From assembly GCF_004362975.1 (NCBI RefSeq), contig NZ_SNXO01000012.1:1-59201 (forward strand): a stretch of DNA of 59,201 nt, written 5' to 3'. A model generated the notes under the pieces. It was not told the origin of the DNA. It saw only the letters and a program-made list of their open reading frames with translations, and searched no databases. This DNA comes from Aminicella lysinilytica (GTDB taxonomy: Bacteria; Bacillota; Clostridia; Peptostreptococcales; Anaerovoracaceae). Both the position numbers and the translations under genes were made by a program. The stretch's first letter is position 1. Each line of letters opens with the position of its first letter. Of this stretch, positions 42,159 to 51,480 are shown piece by piece.

Positions 42159-44498
42159 ATGCTTACGAAAAACAGACATAGCAGAATATTAAGAGGAGGC
42201 ATGGCAGTGATTCTATCTATATTGATAGTAACTGTTATGATGCCTTCTTTTGCTTTTTCAGCAAGTGAAAGTGTTTCTGTGCCATCTGCAAAGGGCACTA
42301 TCAAGCAGTCTGGTGGCGTTTATGTCAGATCGTCTTCAAGTCTGCTGTCATCTGTTAAAACAACTTTGGCTAAGAACAAGGTCGTGAGTGTGTCTTCTGA
42401 GAAATTCACGGCCACCACTAGCACAAACACCAAGTACAGATGGTGTTATGTGCCAGCTTACAAGGGCTATGTAAGAAGAGATATGGTGTCTCTGTCATTC
42501 GGAAATGTTCAAGGGACAACAACGGCAACGGTTTACGGCCGTTCCGGCGCGGGCACCAAGTATGCAGCTAAGCATACCTTCAGCAAAGGTGAGACCGTTA
42601 CGGTGGCCATGAAGGCATACGATAAATACAAGAACAAATGGTACCGCGTGAAATACGGCAGCAAGTATTACTTTGTGCTAGCTGAATATGTAGACCTGGG
42701 CGTTAGCACATCCGAGATTTCAGCGATAAAAACTACTGCAAAGGCTTATTCCAAGGTAAGCACTACGTCGACCTACGGCAAAGTGACTGCGTCGGCGGGC
42801 ACCGTAGTCAGGTCGTCTAAGAGCGCGTCTTCGTCCAGCAAGGGCACACTGGCCAAGGGAACCAGCCTGAATATTTCTTCTGAGAGTTTCAACAGTGCCA
42901 GCAGTACGGCTTCTAAGTACATATGGTATTATTCGCCTACATACAAGGGCTATGTTAAATCCGGAGATGTTTCCCTGACCTATAAAACTAAGAAGGGACA
43001 TACTACGGACAGCCTTAATATGAGAACGGGTGCAGGAACGGGATTCAGCAAGAGCGGTACTCTTGCTTCAGGTGCTACTGTATACAGAGTCATGAACGCC
43101 TATGATACGGGCAAGAGTAAATGGTATAAGATCAAGTATGGCAGCACTTACAGGTATGTTTCTGCTGCATATGTATCATTCAGCAGTTCTAGCGGCGGCA
43201 GTTCAGAGTCGACAACGGAAAGTGACTATGAAAAGTCTTTGATAAGTGCGGGATTCCCTGCAAGCTATGCTTCCAGACTGGCCACACTGCATAAGTCACA
43301 TCCAAACTGGGTATTCAAGGCAGTGGACACGGGACTTACATGGAGCAGCGCAGCAGCCAAACAGACTGCCAGTAACGGAAGTAATGCCATTCAGACCGTT
43401 TATGCACCGTCATACAGATCTACGGATAAAGGATGCTACAATTATCTGAAAGACACTTATACCATAAGAGATGGTTCCACATGGGTAACGGCTTCTAAGA
43501 AGGCTGTATACTATTACATGGATCCTAGAAACTGGCTGGATGAGACCAATATATTCATGTTTGAAGACAACGGGTATAATTCGGAATATCAGACTGAGAG
43601 TATAGTTGAGGCGGTAGTACAGAACAATTCAGTTCTATATAACAACGCGTCATTGTTCGTAGATGCCGGAAAGACATATGACATCAGTCCGATTTATCTG
43701 GCAGCTAAGTCATATACTGAGCTCGGCGGATATACGTCTATGATAAACGGAAAAACGTTTACATATGGAGGCGTGAAATATAAGAAATGCTATAATGCAT
43801 ATAATATCGGCGCAACTGATGGGGCAAACGCGGCTATCAGAGGACTGGTCTATGCTAATGGTGGCTCTGTTTCCAAGGATTACGCCAGAGGTACGAGCAC
43901 CAGTCATGGCAGAGCTTGGTCGAGTTTGAGTAAAGCTATTAATGGAGGGGCCCGTTATCTATGCAGTGATTATATAAGTAATAAGCAGGATACCAGATAT
44001 CTGGAGCATTTCAATGTGAGAAACGGGCTTTCCAGTGTAGGAACTCATGAATATCAGACAGCCGTATTTTCGCCGAAATCCATGGCTTACGCTACATCTA
44101 AGGCATATGCAGATTATGGAATATTGAATAAGAAGATCGTCTTTTACATTCCGGTATACAGTAATATGCCGTCAAGTGTATGCTCGCAGCCGTCAACAAG
44201 CTGGAGCAAAGATAACAACTACTATCTGAAGACATTGAATTTCACTGCTGGAACGGATACATACAAGCAGATCAAGAACAGTGGCTTGTACTACACAACA
44301 TCATTCACTCAGAATGTGGCTAATAGCGTGACTTCAGTAAACATCACTGCTCTGGCCGCCAAATCAGGAGCTACTGTGACCGGAGATACGGGAGTACAGA
44401 CCCTGCAGGTAGGAACTAACAAGTTTACGATCAAGTGTAAGTCTTCATCGGGAATGACGAGAACATACACATTGACTATAGTAAGAGCATCCAGTTAA
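42159..44498 (+). CDS. Secreted cell-wall hydrolase: SH3-like repeats, glucosaminidase domain, cadherin-like tail
   Basis: 779 aa with a signal peptide (RILRGG then a hydrophobic core ending about residue 34, SFAFSA). Residues about 45-345 hold four or so bacterial SH3-like modules in two similar pairs (each with KYxWxYxPxYKGYV and RxGAGT). Residues about 365-640 are an endo-beta-N-acetylglucosaminidase-type domain (HPNWVFKAVDTGL, MDPRNWL, SIVEAVVQNN, SPIYLAAKSYTELGG). The last about 80 residues are a cadherin-like beta-sandwich. It should cleave peptidoglycan glycan strands at the surface. It is 15 bases after tdk. It ends one base from the convergent radical-SAM gene. Confidence 0.88.
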   Translation: MLTKNRHSRILRGGMAVILSILIVTVMMPSFAFSASESVSVPSAKGTIKQSGGVYVRSSSSLLSSVKTTLAKNKVVSVSSEKFTATTSTNTKYRWCYVPAYKGYVRRDMVSLSFGNVQGTTTATVYGRSGAGTKYAAKHTFSKGETVTVAMKAYDKYKNKWYRVKYGSKYYFVLAEYVDLGVSTSEISAIKTTAKAYSKVSTTSTYGKVTASAGTVVRSSKSASSSSKGTLAKGTSLNISSESFNSASSTASKYIWYYSPTYKGYVKSGDVSLTYKTKKGHTTDSLNMRTGAGTGFSKSGTLASGATVYRVMNAYDTGKSKWYKIKYGSTYRYVSAAYVSFSSSSGGSSESTTESDYEKSLISAGFPASYASRLATLHKSHPNWVFKAVDTGLTWSSAAAKQTASNGSNAIQTVYAPSYRSTDKGCYNYLKDTYTIRDGSTWVTASKKAVYYYMDPRNWLDETNIFMFEDNGYNSEYQTESIVEAVVQNNSVLYNNASLFVDAGKTYDISPIYLAAKSYTELGGYTSMINGKTFTYGGVKYKKCYNAYNIGATDGANAAIRGLVYANGGSVSKDYARGTSTSHGRAWSSLSKAINGGARYLCSDYISNKQDTRYLEHFNVRNGLSSVGTHEYQTAVFSPKSMAYATSKAYADYGILNKKIVFYIPVYSNMPSSVCSQPSTSWSKDNNYYLKTLNFTAGTDTYKQIKNSGLYYTTSFTQNVANSVTSVNITALAAKSGATVTGDTGVQTLQVGTNKFTIKCKSSSGMTRTYTLTIVRASS

Positions 44499-44499
44499 A

Positions 44500-45402
44500 T
44501 CAATAACGAAAACCCTGATAGGTGCTGCGCCTTTTCAGCTCGGCACTTATTTTATTTAAGATGGTCCTTTTCTTATAACTCCAGGTTGGGGATATGAGGA
44601 TCTTCCGCGGCGCATCTGCTGTCATTCTGTGGATTACCATGTCAGGCGGCAGTATCTCCAGAATATCACATACCAGACTTACATATTCATCTATGCTTTC
44701 GAAAGGCACATAATCGCCATATTCCTTTTCCATAGTTGAACCTTTAACTACATTCAGCAGATGGAGTTTGATGCCCCAGGCGCCGCTTTTGATAACGTGA
44801 TCCACAGAGGCCATCATGTCATCTCTGGATTCCCCTGGAAGGCCCAGAATCAGGTGTACGACGGTTTTTATGTGAAGGGAGGAAAGTTCTTCCATTGCCT
44901 TATCATATACAGGCAGATCGTAGCATCTGTTGATCAGTCTGGCTGTACTGTCATTAGCTGTTTGCAGGCCAAGCTCCACCCACATAAAGTACTCTTTATT
45001 GATAGAGTCCAGGAGATCAAGTACTTCTTCAGGCAGGCAGTCAGGCCGTGTAGCAATGGCCAGACCATCTATACGCGGGTCCTTCAAAGCAATGTAATAC
45101 TTTTCACGAAGAACATCCACAGGAGCATAGGTATTGGTGTGATTCTGGAAGTAGGCCAGATAGCCTGCGCCGGGCCATTTCTTTGACAGAAGACTGATCT
45201 GATCATCTATAGACGAGGCGAAATCCCCACCGCCGCCGTTGCCGCAGAAAAGACAGCCCCCGGTACCCTTTGTGCCATCGCGGTTAGGACAGGTGAAACC
45301 TCCGTCGAGAGCCAGCTTGGCCATTTTTCGGCCGAATTTGCCCTTAAGGTATAAGTTCACTGTATTAATAGGTTCTTCTGGTGTTTTTCTGGTAGTATCC
45401 AT
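44500..45402 (-). CDS. TIGR01212-type radical SAM protein (YhcC family)
   Basis: 300 aa. The [4Fe-4S] cluster motif is in GFTCPNRDGTKGTGGCLFCG (about residues 34-53), with C-x14-C-x2-C spacing as in the YhcC/TIGR01212 group. HTNTYAP and LGLPGE are also typical. The substrate is not established; related proteins have been linked to tRNA/archaeosine-like modification, but that is weak. The leader is unusual: A8 followed by G8, then AACAACT and the ATG. It is convergent with the hydrolase gene, stop to stop with one base between, and no terminator. Confidence 0.88.
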   Translation of the reverse strand: MDTTRKTPEEPINTVNLYLKGKFGRKMAKLALDGGFTCPNRDGTKGTGGCLFCGNGGGGDFASSIDDQISLLSKKWPGAGYLAYFQNHTNTYAPVDVLREKYYIALKDPRIDGLAIATRPDCLPEEVLDLLDSINKEYFMWVELGLQTANDSTARLINRCYDLPVYDKAMEELSSLHIKTVVHLILGLPGESRDDMMASVDHVIKSGAWGIKLHLLNVVKGSTMEKEYGDYVPFESIDEYVSLVCDILEILPPDMVIHRMTADAPRKILISPTWSYKKRTILNKISAELKRRSTYQGFRY

Positions 45403-45409
45403 AGTTGTT

Positions 45410-45446
45410 CCCCCCCCTTTTTTTTAAGCTGATTATATGATATAAT
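45410..45446. promoter_or_regulatory. Divergent -10 boxes and a C8/T8 homopolymer tract
   Basis: The tract is eight C (45410-45417) then eight T (45418-45425). On the minus strand this reads A8 then G8 just before the radical-SAM gene; its -10 TATAAT is at 45432-45437, placing the start site in the A-run. A plus-strand TATAAT for queH is at 45441-45446. The G-run serves as the only Shine-Dalgarno sequence. Confidence 0.55.
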
Positions 45447-45489
45447 ATATCGATTAAATTGTGAAGATGATTTGGAGGTTTTTGTTGAA

Positions 45490-46149
45490 ATGACAGTAAA
45501 TAATAACTGTGATCCCGGATGTTCATGGTCTGGCAGGACAGGACAGCGGGCAGGCGTATCCTTCGATCCGATAGGCAATGGAATGATGAGGAAACAGCTG
45601 CTATTGCACAGTTGCTGCGGTCCTTGCAGTACAGCCGTCATAGAGCGACTGATACAGGATTATGAGATAACTGTTTTTTTCTATAATCCATGCATCACCG
45701 ATGTGGAAGAATATGAAAAGCGTAAATTAAATCAGATCAAATTCATAACGGCAATAAACCAAAAAGCAGAGACTGAGTTTGGACGGGTAAATTTCATCGA
45801 GGGCGATTATGAGCCTGATGAATATCTTGAGAAGGTCAGGGGACTGGAAAATGAACCTGAGGGTGGAGAGCGCTGTACGGTCTGCTTCAGACAGAGGCTC
45901 ACCAAGACAGCTGCCTACGCTGCCAGACATGGATATCCTATATTTGGGACTACATTGACAGTAAGTCCACATAAGAATTATAAGCTTATTTCGGAAATAG
46001 GTAACAGCCTTGCAGAAGAGTATGGGACTGAATTTCTGGATATGGATTTCAAGAAAAAGGCGGGCTTCCAGAGAAGTGTGCAGCTTTCCAAAGAATACGA
46101 TCTCTACAGGCAGGATTACTGCGGATGTGGTTATTCCAAGAGAAAATAG
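45490..46149 (+). CDS. queH: Epoxyqueuosine reductase QueH
   Basis: 219 aa. LLHSCCGPCS (about residue 41) and a distal YCGCGYS pair supply the Cys ligands for the [4Fe-4S] cluster and iron of QueH, which reduces epoxyqueuosine to queuosine in tRNA. The YNPCITDVEEYEKR segment is typical. The ATG at 45490 is 11 bases after GGAGG, a long spacing; the conserved domain only begins at residue about 34, so a start at MMRKQLLLH (about residue 33) is possible. Confidence 0.9.
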   Translation: MTVNNNCDPGCSWSGRTGQRAGVSFDPIGNGMMRKQLLLHSCCGPCSTAVIERLIQDYEITVFFYNPCITDVEEYEKRKLNQIKFITAINQKAETEFGRVNFIEGDYEPDEYLEKVRGLENEPEGGERCTVCFRQRLTKTAAYAARHGYPIFGTTLTVSPHKNYKLISEIGNSLAEEYGTEFLDMDFKKKAGFQRSVQLSKEYDLYRQDYCGCGYSKRK

Positions 46150-46185
46150 TGTTTACAATAAATTATTATAGCAAGGAGATAAAAG

Positions 46186-47196
46186 ATGTCACAACTTATA
46201 TTACCTAAGGACTATAAATCTGTCCTGAACCCTCTGGAAACCCAGAGAGCCATTAAAAAAGTCAAGGATTACTTCCAGGATGAACTGGCATATGGCCTGC
46301 ATCTTAGACGAGTGTCCGCACCTTTGTTCGTAAGGCCGGAGACGGGGCTGAATGATAACCTTAACGGCGTAGAGAGACGCGTAAGTTTCACTTTGAAAGA
46401 CATGGACGAGGCACAGGTAGAAGTGGTGCAGTCCCTGGCAAAATGGAAGCGTAATGCTCTTGGTAAGTACGGCATCAAGCCGGGCAACGGCATATATACG
46501 GATATGAACGCCATCAGAAGAGACGAGGAACTTGACAATCTCCATTCGATCTATGTAGATCAGTGGGATTGGGAGAAGGTAATGAATAAGGAAGACAGGA
46601 CTACTGAGTATCTTCATGAGACTGTCGAGACTATATATAACGCAGTGAAGAACCTAGGCGACTATGTAAACAGACTGTATCACGACGTCCAGACTGAACT
46701 TCCAAATGAGATATACTTCATAACTTCTCAGGAACTTGAGGATCTGTATCCGGATAAGACTCCTAAGGAGAGAGAAGACCTGATCTGTCGTGATCACGGT
46801 GCAGTATTCATAGAGAAGATAGGCGGACCTCTTAAGTCAGGTGAGAAGCATGACGGCAGATCTCCGGACTATGATGACTGGGAACTCAACGGAGACATAA
46901 TCCTGTGGAACGATGTCCTGGATAGAGCTTTCGAGATTTCTTCTATGGGTATCAGAGTCGACGCGGAGGCTATGGACAGACAGCTGAAAATAGCAGACGC
47001 CGAAGACAGAAGAAGCAAGCCATTCCACCAGGCAGTGCTCAATAACGAACTTCCTTACTCCATCGGCGGAGGTATAGGACAGAGCAGGTTATGCATGTTT
47101 TTCCTGCGCAAAGCCCATATAGGCGAGGTACAGGCATCGGTATGGCCTGACGATATGATAGTTGAATGCAGGAAACATGGTATTTTTCTGCTGTAG
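46186..47196 (+). CDS. asnA: Aspartate-ammonia ligase (asparagine synthetase A)
   Basis: 336 aa. Ammonia-dependent asparagine synthesis by the class-II-tRNA-synthetase-like AsnA fold. VSAPLFVRPETGLND, VEVVQSLAKWKR, YTDMNAIRRDE and the C-terminal SIGGGIGQSRLCMF motif are all characteristic. AAGGAG precedes the ATG. It is the usual length. Confidence 0.97.
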   Translation: MSQLILPKDYKSVLNPLETQRAIKKVKDYFQDELAYGLHLRRVSAPLFVRPETGLNDNLNGVERRVSFTLKDMDEAQVEVVQSLAKWKRNALGKYGIKPGNGIYTDMNAIRRDEELDNLHSIYVDQWDWEKVMNKEDRTTEYLHETVETIYNAVKNLGDYVNRLYHDVQTELPNEIYFITSQELEDLYPDKTPKEREDLICRDHGAVFIEKIGGPLKSGEKHDGRSPDYDDWELNGDIILWNDVLDRAFEISSMGIRVDAEAMDRQLKIADAEDRRSKPFHQAVLNNELPYSIGGGIGQSRLCMFFLRKAHIGEVQASVWPDDMIVECRKHGIFLL

Positions 47197-47207
47197 TAGG
47201 GAGAGCA

Positions 47208-49214
47208 ATGAAATACGTCGATCTGGTTATAGACAATAACAGCAGGCATACTGATGACCTGTTTACATACGCCACAGAAGAAGATCTGAAAACAGGCCAG
47301 ATCGTACAAGTCCCATTCAGCAATGGCAATAAAGTGAGAAACGCATGTGTTTTCGCCACGGATGTTGTGCCGGATCCTTCAATCAAACGATTCAAGAGAG
47401 TCGGTTCAGTAGATCCGGATATTTCCTTAAACGAAGAGATGGTCAGCACCATAACATGGATGCGCCAGCGCTACGGAATCAAATATCTGGATGGACTCAG
47501 AGCGTTCATTCCAAACGGGAAACCGGCGAAGGCGGGGAAAGAGAAGGAACCGTATAAGGATGTGACAGGCGAAACGCAGCATATAGATGCTCTGACCGTG
47601 GAACAAAGGGCAGCTGTTGAGGAAATCAACGGTGCCATAGACGCATGCCGCGGTGAGAGCTTTCTTATCCACGGCGTTACCAGCAGCGGTAAGACCGAGA
47701 TATATATGCGAGCCATAGCCAAAGCTTTGTCCATGGGTAAGACTGCCATTATGCTTGTACCGGAGATCGCACTTACCAGGCAGGTCATAGACAGGTTTAT
47801 AGGCAGGTTTGGCAAAAGCGCTATCGCAGTGCTCCACAGCAAGCTTACCAGACGCGAGAGATTCGACGAGTGGATGCGCGTCAGGCGTGGCGAGGCTAAG
47901 ATAGTTATAGGTGCCAGGATCGGTGTTTTCGCACCCTTGGAAAACATCGGCGTGATTATTATGGATGAGGAACACGAATCCACGTATAAATCAGATCAGA
48001 CACCTAAATATGATACTGTAGATATTGCCACCAAAAGGCTTATGTACTATGATGGCGTGCTGATACTTGGCAGTGCCACACCTTCGGTAGTGTCTTATGA
48101 ACGGGCAAAAGAGGGTATATATAAGCTGATCGAGTTGAAACACAGATACAATGAGACCCCTATGCCCCATATATCACTTGTGGATATGCGTGAAGAACTG
48201 AAGCATGGCAATCGAACGATTTTCAGCGATGAACTCTACAGAGCTATCAAAGATAATCTTGGGGATGGCCGGCAGGTCATTCTGTTTATTAACAGGCGGG
48301 GCTATTCGACTTTCATTTCCTGCAGGGACTGCGGCGAAGCCATGAAGTGCCCTGAATGCGGCATATCGCTGGTTTATCACAAAAGTGAAAATATGGCGGT
48401 CTGCCATTACTGCGGCAAAAGTTTTGTAGTACCGGATGTCTGCCCGTCATGCGGAAGCAGGAACATTAAATATTTCGGCGTAGGTACGGAAAAGGTCGAA
48501 GAATTTACACAGAAAATGTTTCCGGAAAAAGTCGTAGACAGGCTGGATCTGGACACGGCCAAAAACAACAGAGAAATCACGCGGATATTAAATGGATTTT
48601 CTAAAGGAAAGACAGATATACTAATTGGTACTCAATTGGTAGCCAAGGGACTGGATTTTAAAAATGTTGGTCTGGTGGGAGTGATTTCTGCTGATGTGAG
48701 CCTGAATATTCCTGATTACAGATCTACGGAACGTACATTTCAACTGGTGACACAGGTGGCAGGGAGAGCAGGCAGAGGGAATGACCCGGGACAGGTCATA
48801 GTACAATCATACACTCCCGATAATTTCGCCCTTCAGGCCGCTGCTCATTACGATTATGAAGGCTTCTTCAAGACTGAGATAATGACAAGAAACTTTATGG
48901 GATATCCGCCATTTACAGATTTGATAGTTGTGGAATTCACGGCTACAGAGGAAGCTATTGCAATAGATACGGCATCGCGGTGCAGGGATTACCTTATCAG
49001 TGCTGGACTTCCCGAGGCAGAAAAAATATTCGAGCCTGTACTTTCGTCGAATTTCAAAGGCCAGGACAGTTTCAGATATCACATAATGATCAAATGTCCA
49101 AAGGGAGAAAGAAATAAATATATTTATTACATAAGATTCTTCGGTGAGCAATTGATCACCAGAAAAATCAAATGCAATTATACTATAGATGTAAACCCAT
49201 ATAGCGCATTTTAG
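47208..49214 (+). CDS. priA: Primosomal protein N' (PriA helicase)
   Basis: 668 aa. Walker A GVTSSGKTEIYMR (about 163), DEEH box (MDEEHESTYKSDQ), two zinc-binding Cys clusters (CRDCG…CPECG…CHYCG…CPSCG, about 380-430) and helicase motif VI QVAGRAGRG. It reloads the replisome at stalled forks. The ATG at 47208 follows AGGGAGAG; the longer ORF upstream overlaps asnA. It is followed by def after 9 bases. Confidence 0.96.
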   Translation: MKYVDLVIDNNSRHTDDLFTYATEEDLKTGQIVQVPFSNGNKVRNACVFATDVVPDPSIKRFKRVGSVDPDISLNEEMVSTITWMRQRYGIKYLDGLRAFIPNGKPAKAGKEKEPYKDVTGETQHIDALTVEQRAAVEEINGAIDACRGESFLIHGVTSSGKTEIYMRAIAKALSMGKTAIMLVPEIALTRQVIDRFIGRFGKSAIAVLHSKLTRRERFDEWMRVRRGEAKIVIGARIGVFAPLENIGVIIMDEEHESTYKSDQTPKYDTVDIATKRLMYYDGVLILGSATPSVVSYERAKEGIYKLIELKHRYNETPMPHISLVDMREELKHGNRTIFSDELYRAIKDNLGDGRQVILFINRRGYSTFISCRDCGEAMKCPECGISLVYHKSENMAVCHYCGKSFVVPDVCPSCGSRNIKYFGVGTEKVEEFTQKMFPEKVVDRLDLDTAKNNREITRILNGFSKGKTDILIGTQLVAKGLDFKNVGLVGVISADVSLNIPDYRSTERTFQLVTQVAGRAGRGNDPGQVIVQSYTPDNFALQAAAHYDYEGFFKTEIMTRNFMGYPPFTDLIVVEFTATEEAIAIDTASRCRDYLISAGLPEAEKIFEPVLSSNFKGQDSFRYHIMIKCPKGERNKYIYYIRFFGEQLITRKIKCNYTIDVNPYSAF

Positions 49215-49223
49215 GAGGAAATA

Positions 49224-49709
49224 ATGGCAATAAGAAACATTGTAAGACAAGGAGATCCGATTCTCCGCAAACACTGCCGCGAGATAACGGATGTAAATGA
49301 ACATATCAGAACGACTATGGAAGACATGGTAGACACTATGAGATCGGAATTCGGCGTAGGCCTGGCTGGACCGCAGGTTGGTGTAATGAGAAGGATGTTC
49401 GTAGCTGAACCTGAACCTGATAGAGTGTATTATATGATCAATCCCGAAATAATCGAACAGTCGGGATCTCAGGTCGGAGAGGAAGGCTGTCTCAGCATTC
49501 CGGGGCTCATAGGCCAGGTTGAAAGACCTATGAAGATTAAGATAAAAGCTTTGGATCTGGACGGAAATATGCAGGAATATGATTTAGAAGGTTTTGACGC
49601 CAGAGTAATGTGTCATGAAAACGACCATCTGGATGGCATTTTATATACGGATACTGCAACGGATGTCCATGATCCTATGGAAGATATCCAAGAGGAAGAA
49701 GAAAAATGA
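49224..49709 (+). CDS. def: Peptide deformylase
   Basis: 161 aa. The three motifs are GVGLAGPQVG, EEGCLSIPG and CHENDHLDG (HExxH-type iron ligands). It removes formyl from nascent proteins. AGGAGG is upstream; its end overlaps fmt by four bases (ATGA). Confidence 0.97.
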   Translation: MAIRNIVRQGDPILRKHCREITDVNEHIRTTMEDMVDTMRSEFGVGLAGPQVGVMRRMFVAEPEPDRVYYMINPEIIEQSGSQVGEEGCLSIPGLIGQVERPMKIKIKALDLDGNMQEYDLEGFDARVMCHENDHLDGILYTDTATDVHDPMEDIQEEEEK

Positions 49710-50632
49710 AAATAGTATTTATGGGAACGCCGGATTTCGCAGTACCTACATTAGACGCCCTGGTGAAAGCAGGTCATGAAGTTGGCCTAGTAGTAACTCA
49801 GCCGGATAGGGCACGCAACAGGAATCAGGTAACTTATTCGCCCGTAAAGGAGGCGGCACTGAAACACGGCATAGATGTTCTGCAACCGGAAAAATTAAGC
49901 GCAGATCAAGATACATTCGAATCTATCGAGTCCTTTGGACCGGATGCTATCATAGTCGTAGCCTATGGCCAGTTCCTGAAGAAAGACATGCTGGATCTGC
50001 CCAAATACGGATGCCTCAATGTTCACGGCTCTTTATTGCCTAAGCTGAGAGGGGCATCTCCCATGCAGCAAGCCATCCTGGAAGGTGATGAAGAAACAGG
50101 TGTCACAATAATGAAAATGGCAGAGGGTATGGACAGCGGCGACATGATCGCAGCTGCTGCGACTCCTGTAGATCATAAGAATTTCGAAGAGATACACGAT
50201 GAATTGGCTGCTATGGGAGCAAAGCTTCTGGTAGATGTGCTACCTACCGTGGAAGACGGTACCGCCATGTACACTCCGCAAAATGAAGACCAGGCGACCT
50301 TCGCCGGCCTCATTAAAAAAAGTGACGGCCGGATAGACTTCAGCAGAAGTGCCGAAGAGGTAGATCAGCTGATAAGAGCCTTTGATCCGTGGCCGGGTGC
50401 TTTTTGTCAGCTGGATGGGAAAACCGTTAAATTCTGGAAAGCGGAGTCAATGAGTGTTAACTGCAGCGAACCAGCAGGGTCTATTGTTAAGGCTGACGAA
50501 GACGGACTATGCATATGCTGCGGCGGCAGCATTTTGTGCGTGAAGGAACTTCAAATGCCGGGCAAGAAGAGGGTAGCCTGCGGAGATTTTCTCAGAGGCC
50601 ATAAAATAGAAAAGGGAACTTTGTTCAATTGA
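49706..50632 (+). CDS. fmt: Methionyl-tRNA formyltransferase
   Basis: 308 aa. IVFMGTPDFAVPTL at the start, the NVHGSLLPKLRGASPMQ active-site stretch (about 108-124) and the C-terminal OB-like domain. It formylates initiator tRNA, the opposite step to def. It overlaps def by 4 bases, a common coupling. It ends at a strong terminator. Confidence 0.97.
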   Translation: MKIVFMGTPDFAVPTLDALVKAGHEVGLVVTQPDRARNRNQVTYSPVKEAALKHGIDVLQPEKLSADQDTFESIESFGPDAIIVVAYGQFLKKDMLDLPKYGCLNVHGSLLPKLRGASPMQQAILEGDEETGVTIMKMAEGMDSGDMIAAAATPVDHKNFEEIHDELAAMGAKLLVDVLPTVEDGTAMYTPQNEDQATFAGLIKKSDGRIDFSRSAEEVDQLIRAFDPWPGAFCQLDGKTVKFWKAESMSVNCSEPAGSIVKADEDGLCICCGGSILCVKELQMPGKKRVACGDFLRGHKIEKGTLFN

Positions 50633-50639
50633 TGAATAT

Positions 50640-50686
50640 TGCTCGAAAAAAGTGTGAAAACCTTGATTCGAGCAGTTGTTTTTTTT
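50640..50686 (+). terminator. Terminator after fmt
   Basis: TGCTCGA (50640-50646) pairs with TCGAGCA (50668-50674) around a 21-base loop, followed by GTTG and a T-run at 50679-50686. Confidence 0.8.
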
Positions 50687-50713
50687 GACCCCTTTAGCGT
50701 AGTATGGTATAAT
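50685..50713 (+). promoter_or_regulatory. Promoter of the zinc peptidase operon
   Basis: TTGACC (50685-50690), 17-base spacer, TATAAT (50708-50713) preceded by TGG. Its -35 overlaps the last two T of the fmt terminator. Confidence 0.8.
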
Positions 50714-50740
50714 ATTGGCATAACTTAAGGGGGGAATTTA

Positions 50741-51460
50741 ATGTTTTATTACGGATACGGATTAGATCCAACTATAATTTTGCTGATACCGGCAATGATA
50801 TTCGCACTTGTAGCCCAGGGGATGGTAAAAAGTGCATTCAATACTTATTCAAGAGTGAGGAACAGAAATGGATTGACGGGGGCTCAGGCTGCTCGTCGTG
50901 TTTTAGATAATAACGGACTTTCTGATGTGGAAATCGAGCAGATCAGTGGCAGTCTTACAGATAATTATGATCCGAGAAGCAGGGTGCTGCATCTTTCATC
51001 GGATGTGTGCAATGTGGATTCGGTCAGCGCAGTGAGCGTAGCCTGCCATGAGGCCGGCCATGCTATACAGCATGCGAATGGCTATGTACCTTTGAAAATA
51101 AGGAACGGCATAGTGCCGGTCGTTAATTTCGCGTCGAATATTTCATGGATATTGATAGTAGTCGGGCTGATTCTCTTGTTCCAACAGAGTGGATCGACAA
51201 GCACCCTTGGGAATCTGATTTTTGATATAGGTGTTCTAGCCTTCTTTGCAGTGATAGTGTTCCATTTGATTACTCTGCCAGTCGAATTGAATGCCAGTAA
51301 ACGAGCTATTGACCAGATGGAATCTTTGTCAATAGTTGCGCCGGAGGACATCAGAGGCTCCAGGAAAGTGTTGAGAGCGGCGGCTATGACATATGTTGCA
51401 GCTTTAGCTATGGCAGTTGCCAATCTGCTGAGAATATTGGCTATAAGAGGTAGAGACTGA
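50741..51460 (+). CDS. YugP-type zinc metallopeptidase, membrane-bound
   Basis: 239 aa. An N-terminal membrane segment, then CHEAGHAIQH (HExxH, about residue 104), and three C-terminal membrane helices. This matches the DUF/PF04298 'putative neutral zinc metallopeptidase' (YugP). Substrates are unknown. Its place before rsmB-stp-prkC is common in Clostridia. It is preceded by AAGGGGGGAA. Confidence 0.9.
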   Translation: MFYYGYGLDPTIILLIPAMIFALVAQGMVKSAFNTYSRVRNRNGLTGAQAARRVLDNNGLSDVEIEQISGSLTDNYDPRSRVLHLSSDVCNVDSVSAVSVACHEAGHAIQHANGYVPLKIRNGIVPVVNFASNISWILIVVGLILLFQQSGSTSTLGNLIFDIGVLAFFAVIVFHLITLPVELNASKRAIDQMESLSIVAPEDIRGSRKVLRAAAMTYVAALAMAVANLLRILAIRGRD

Positions 51461-51480
51461 ATCAACAAACAGGAGGACAG

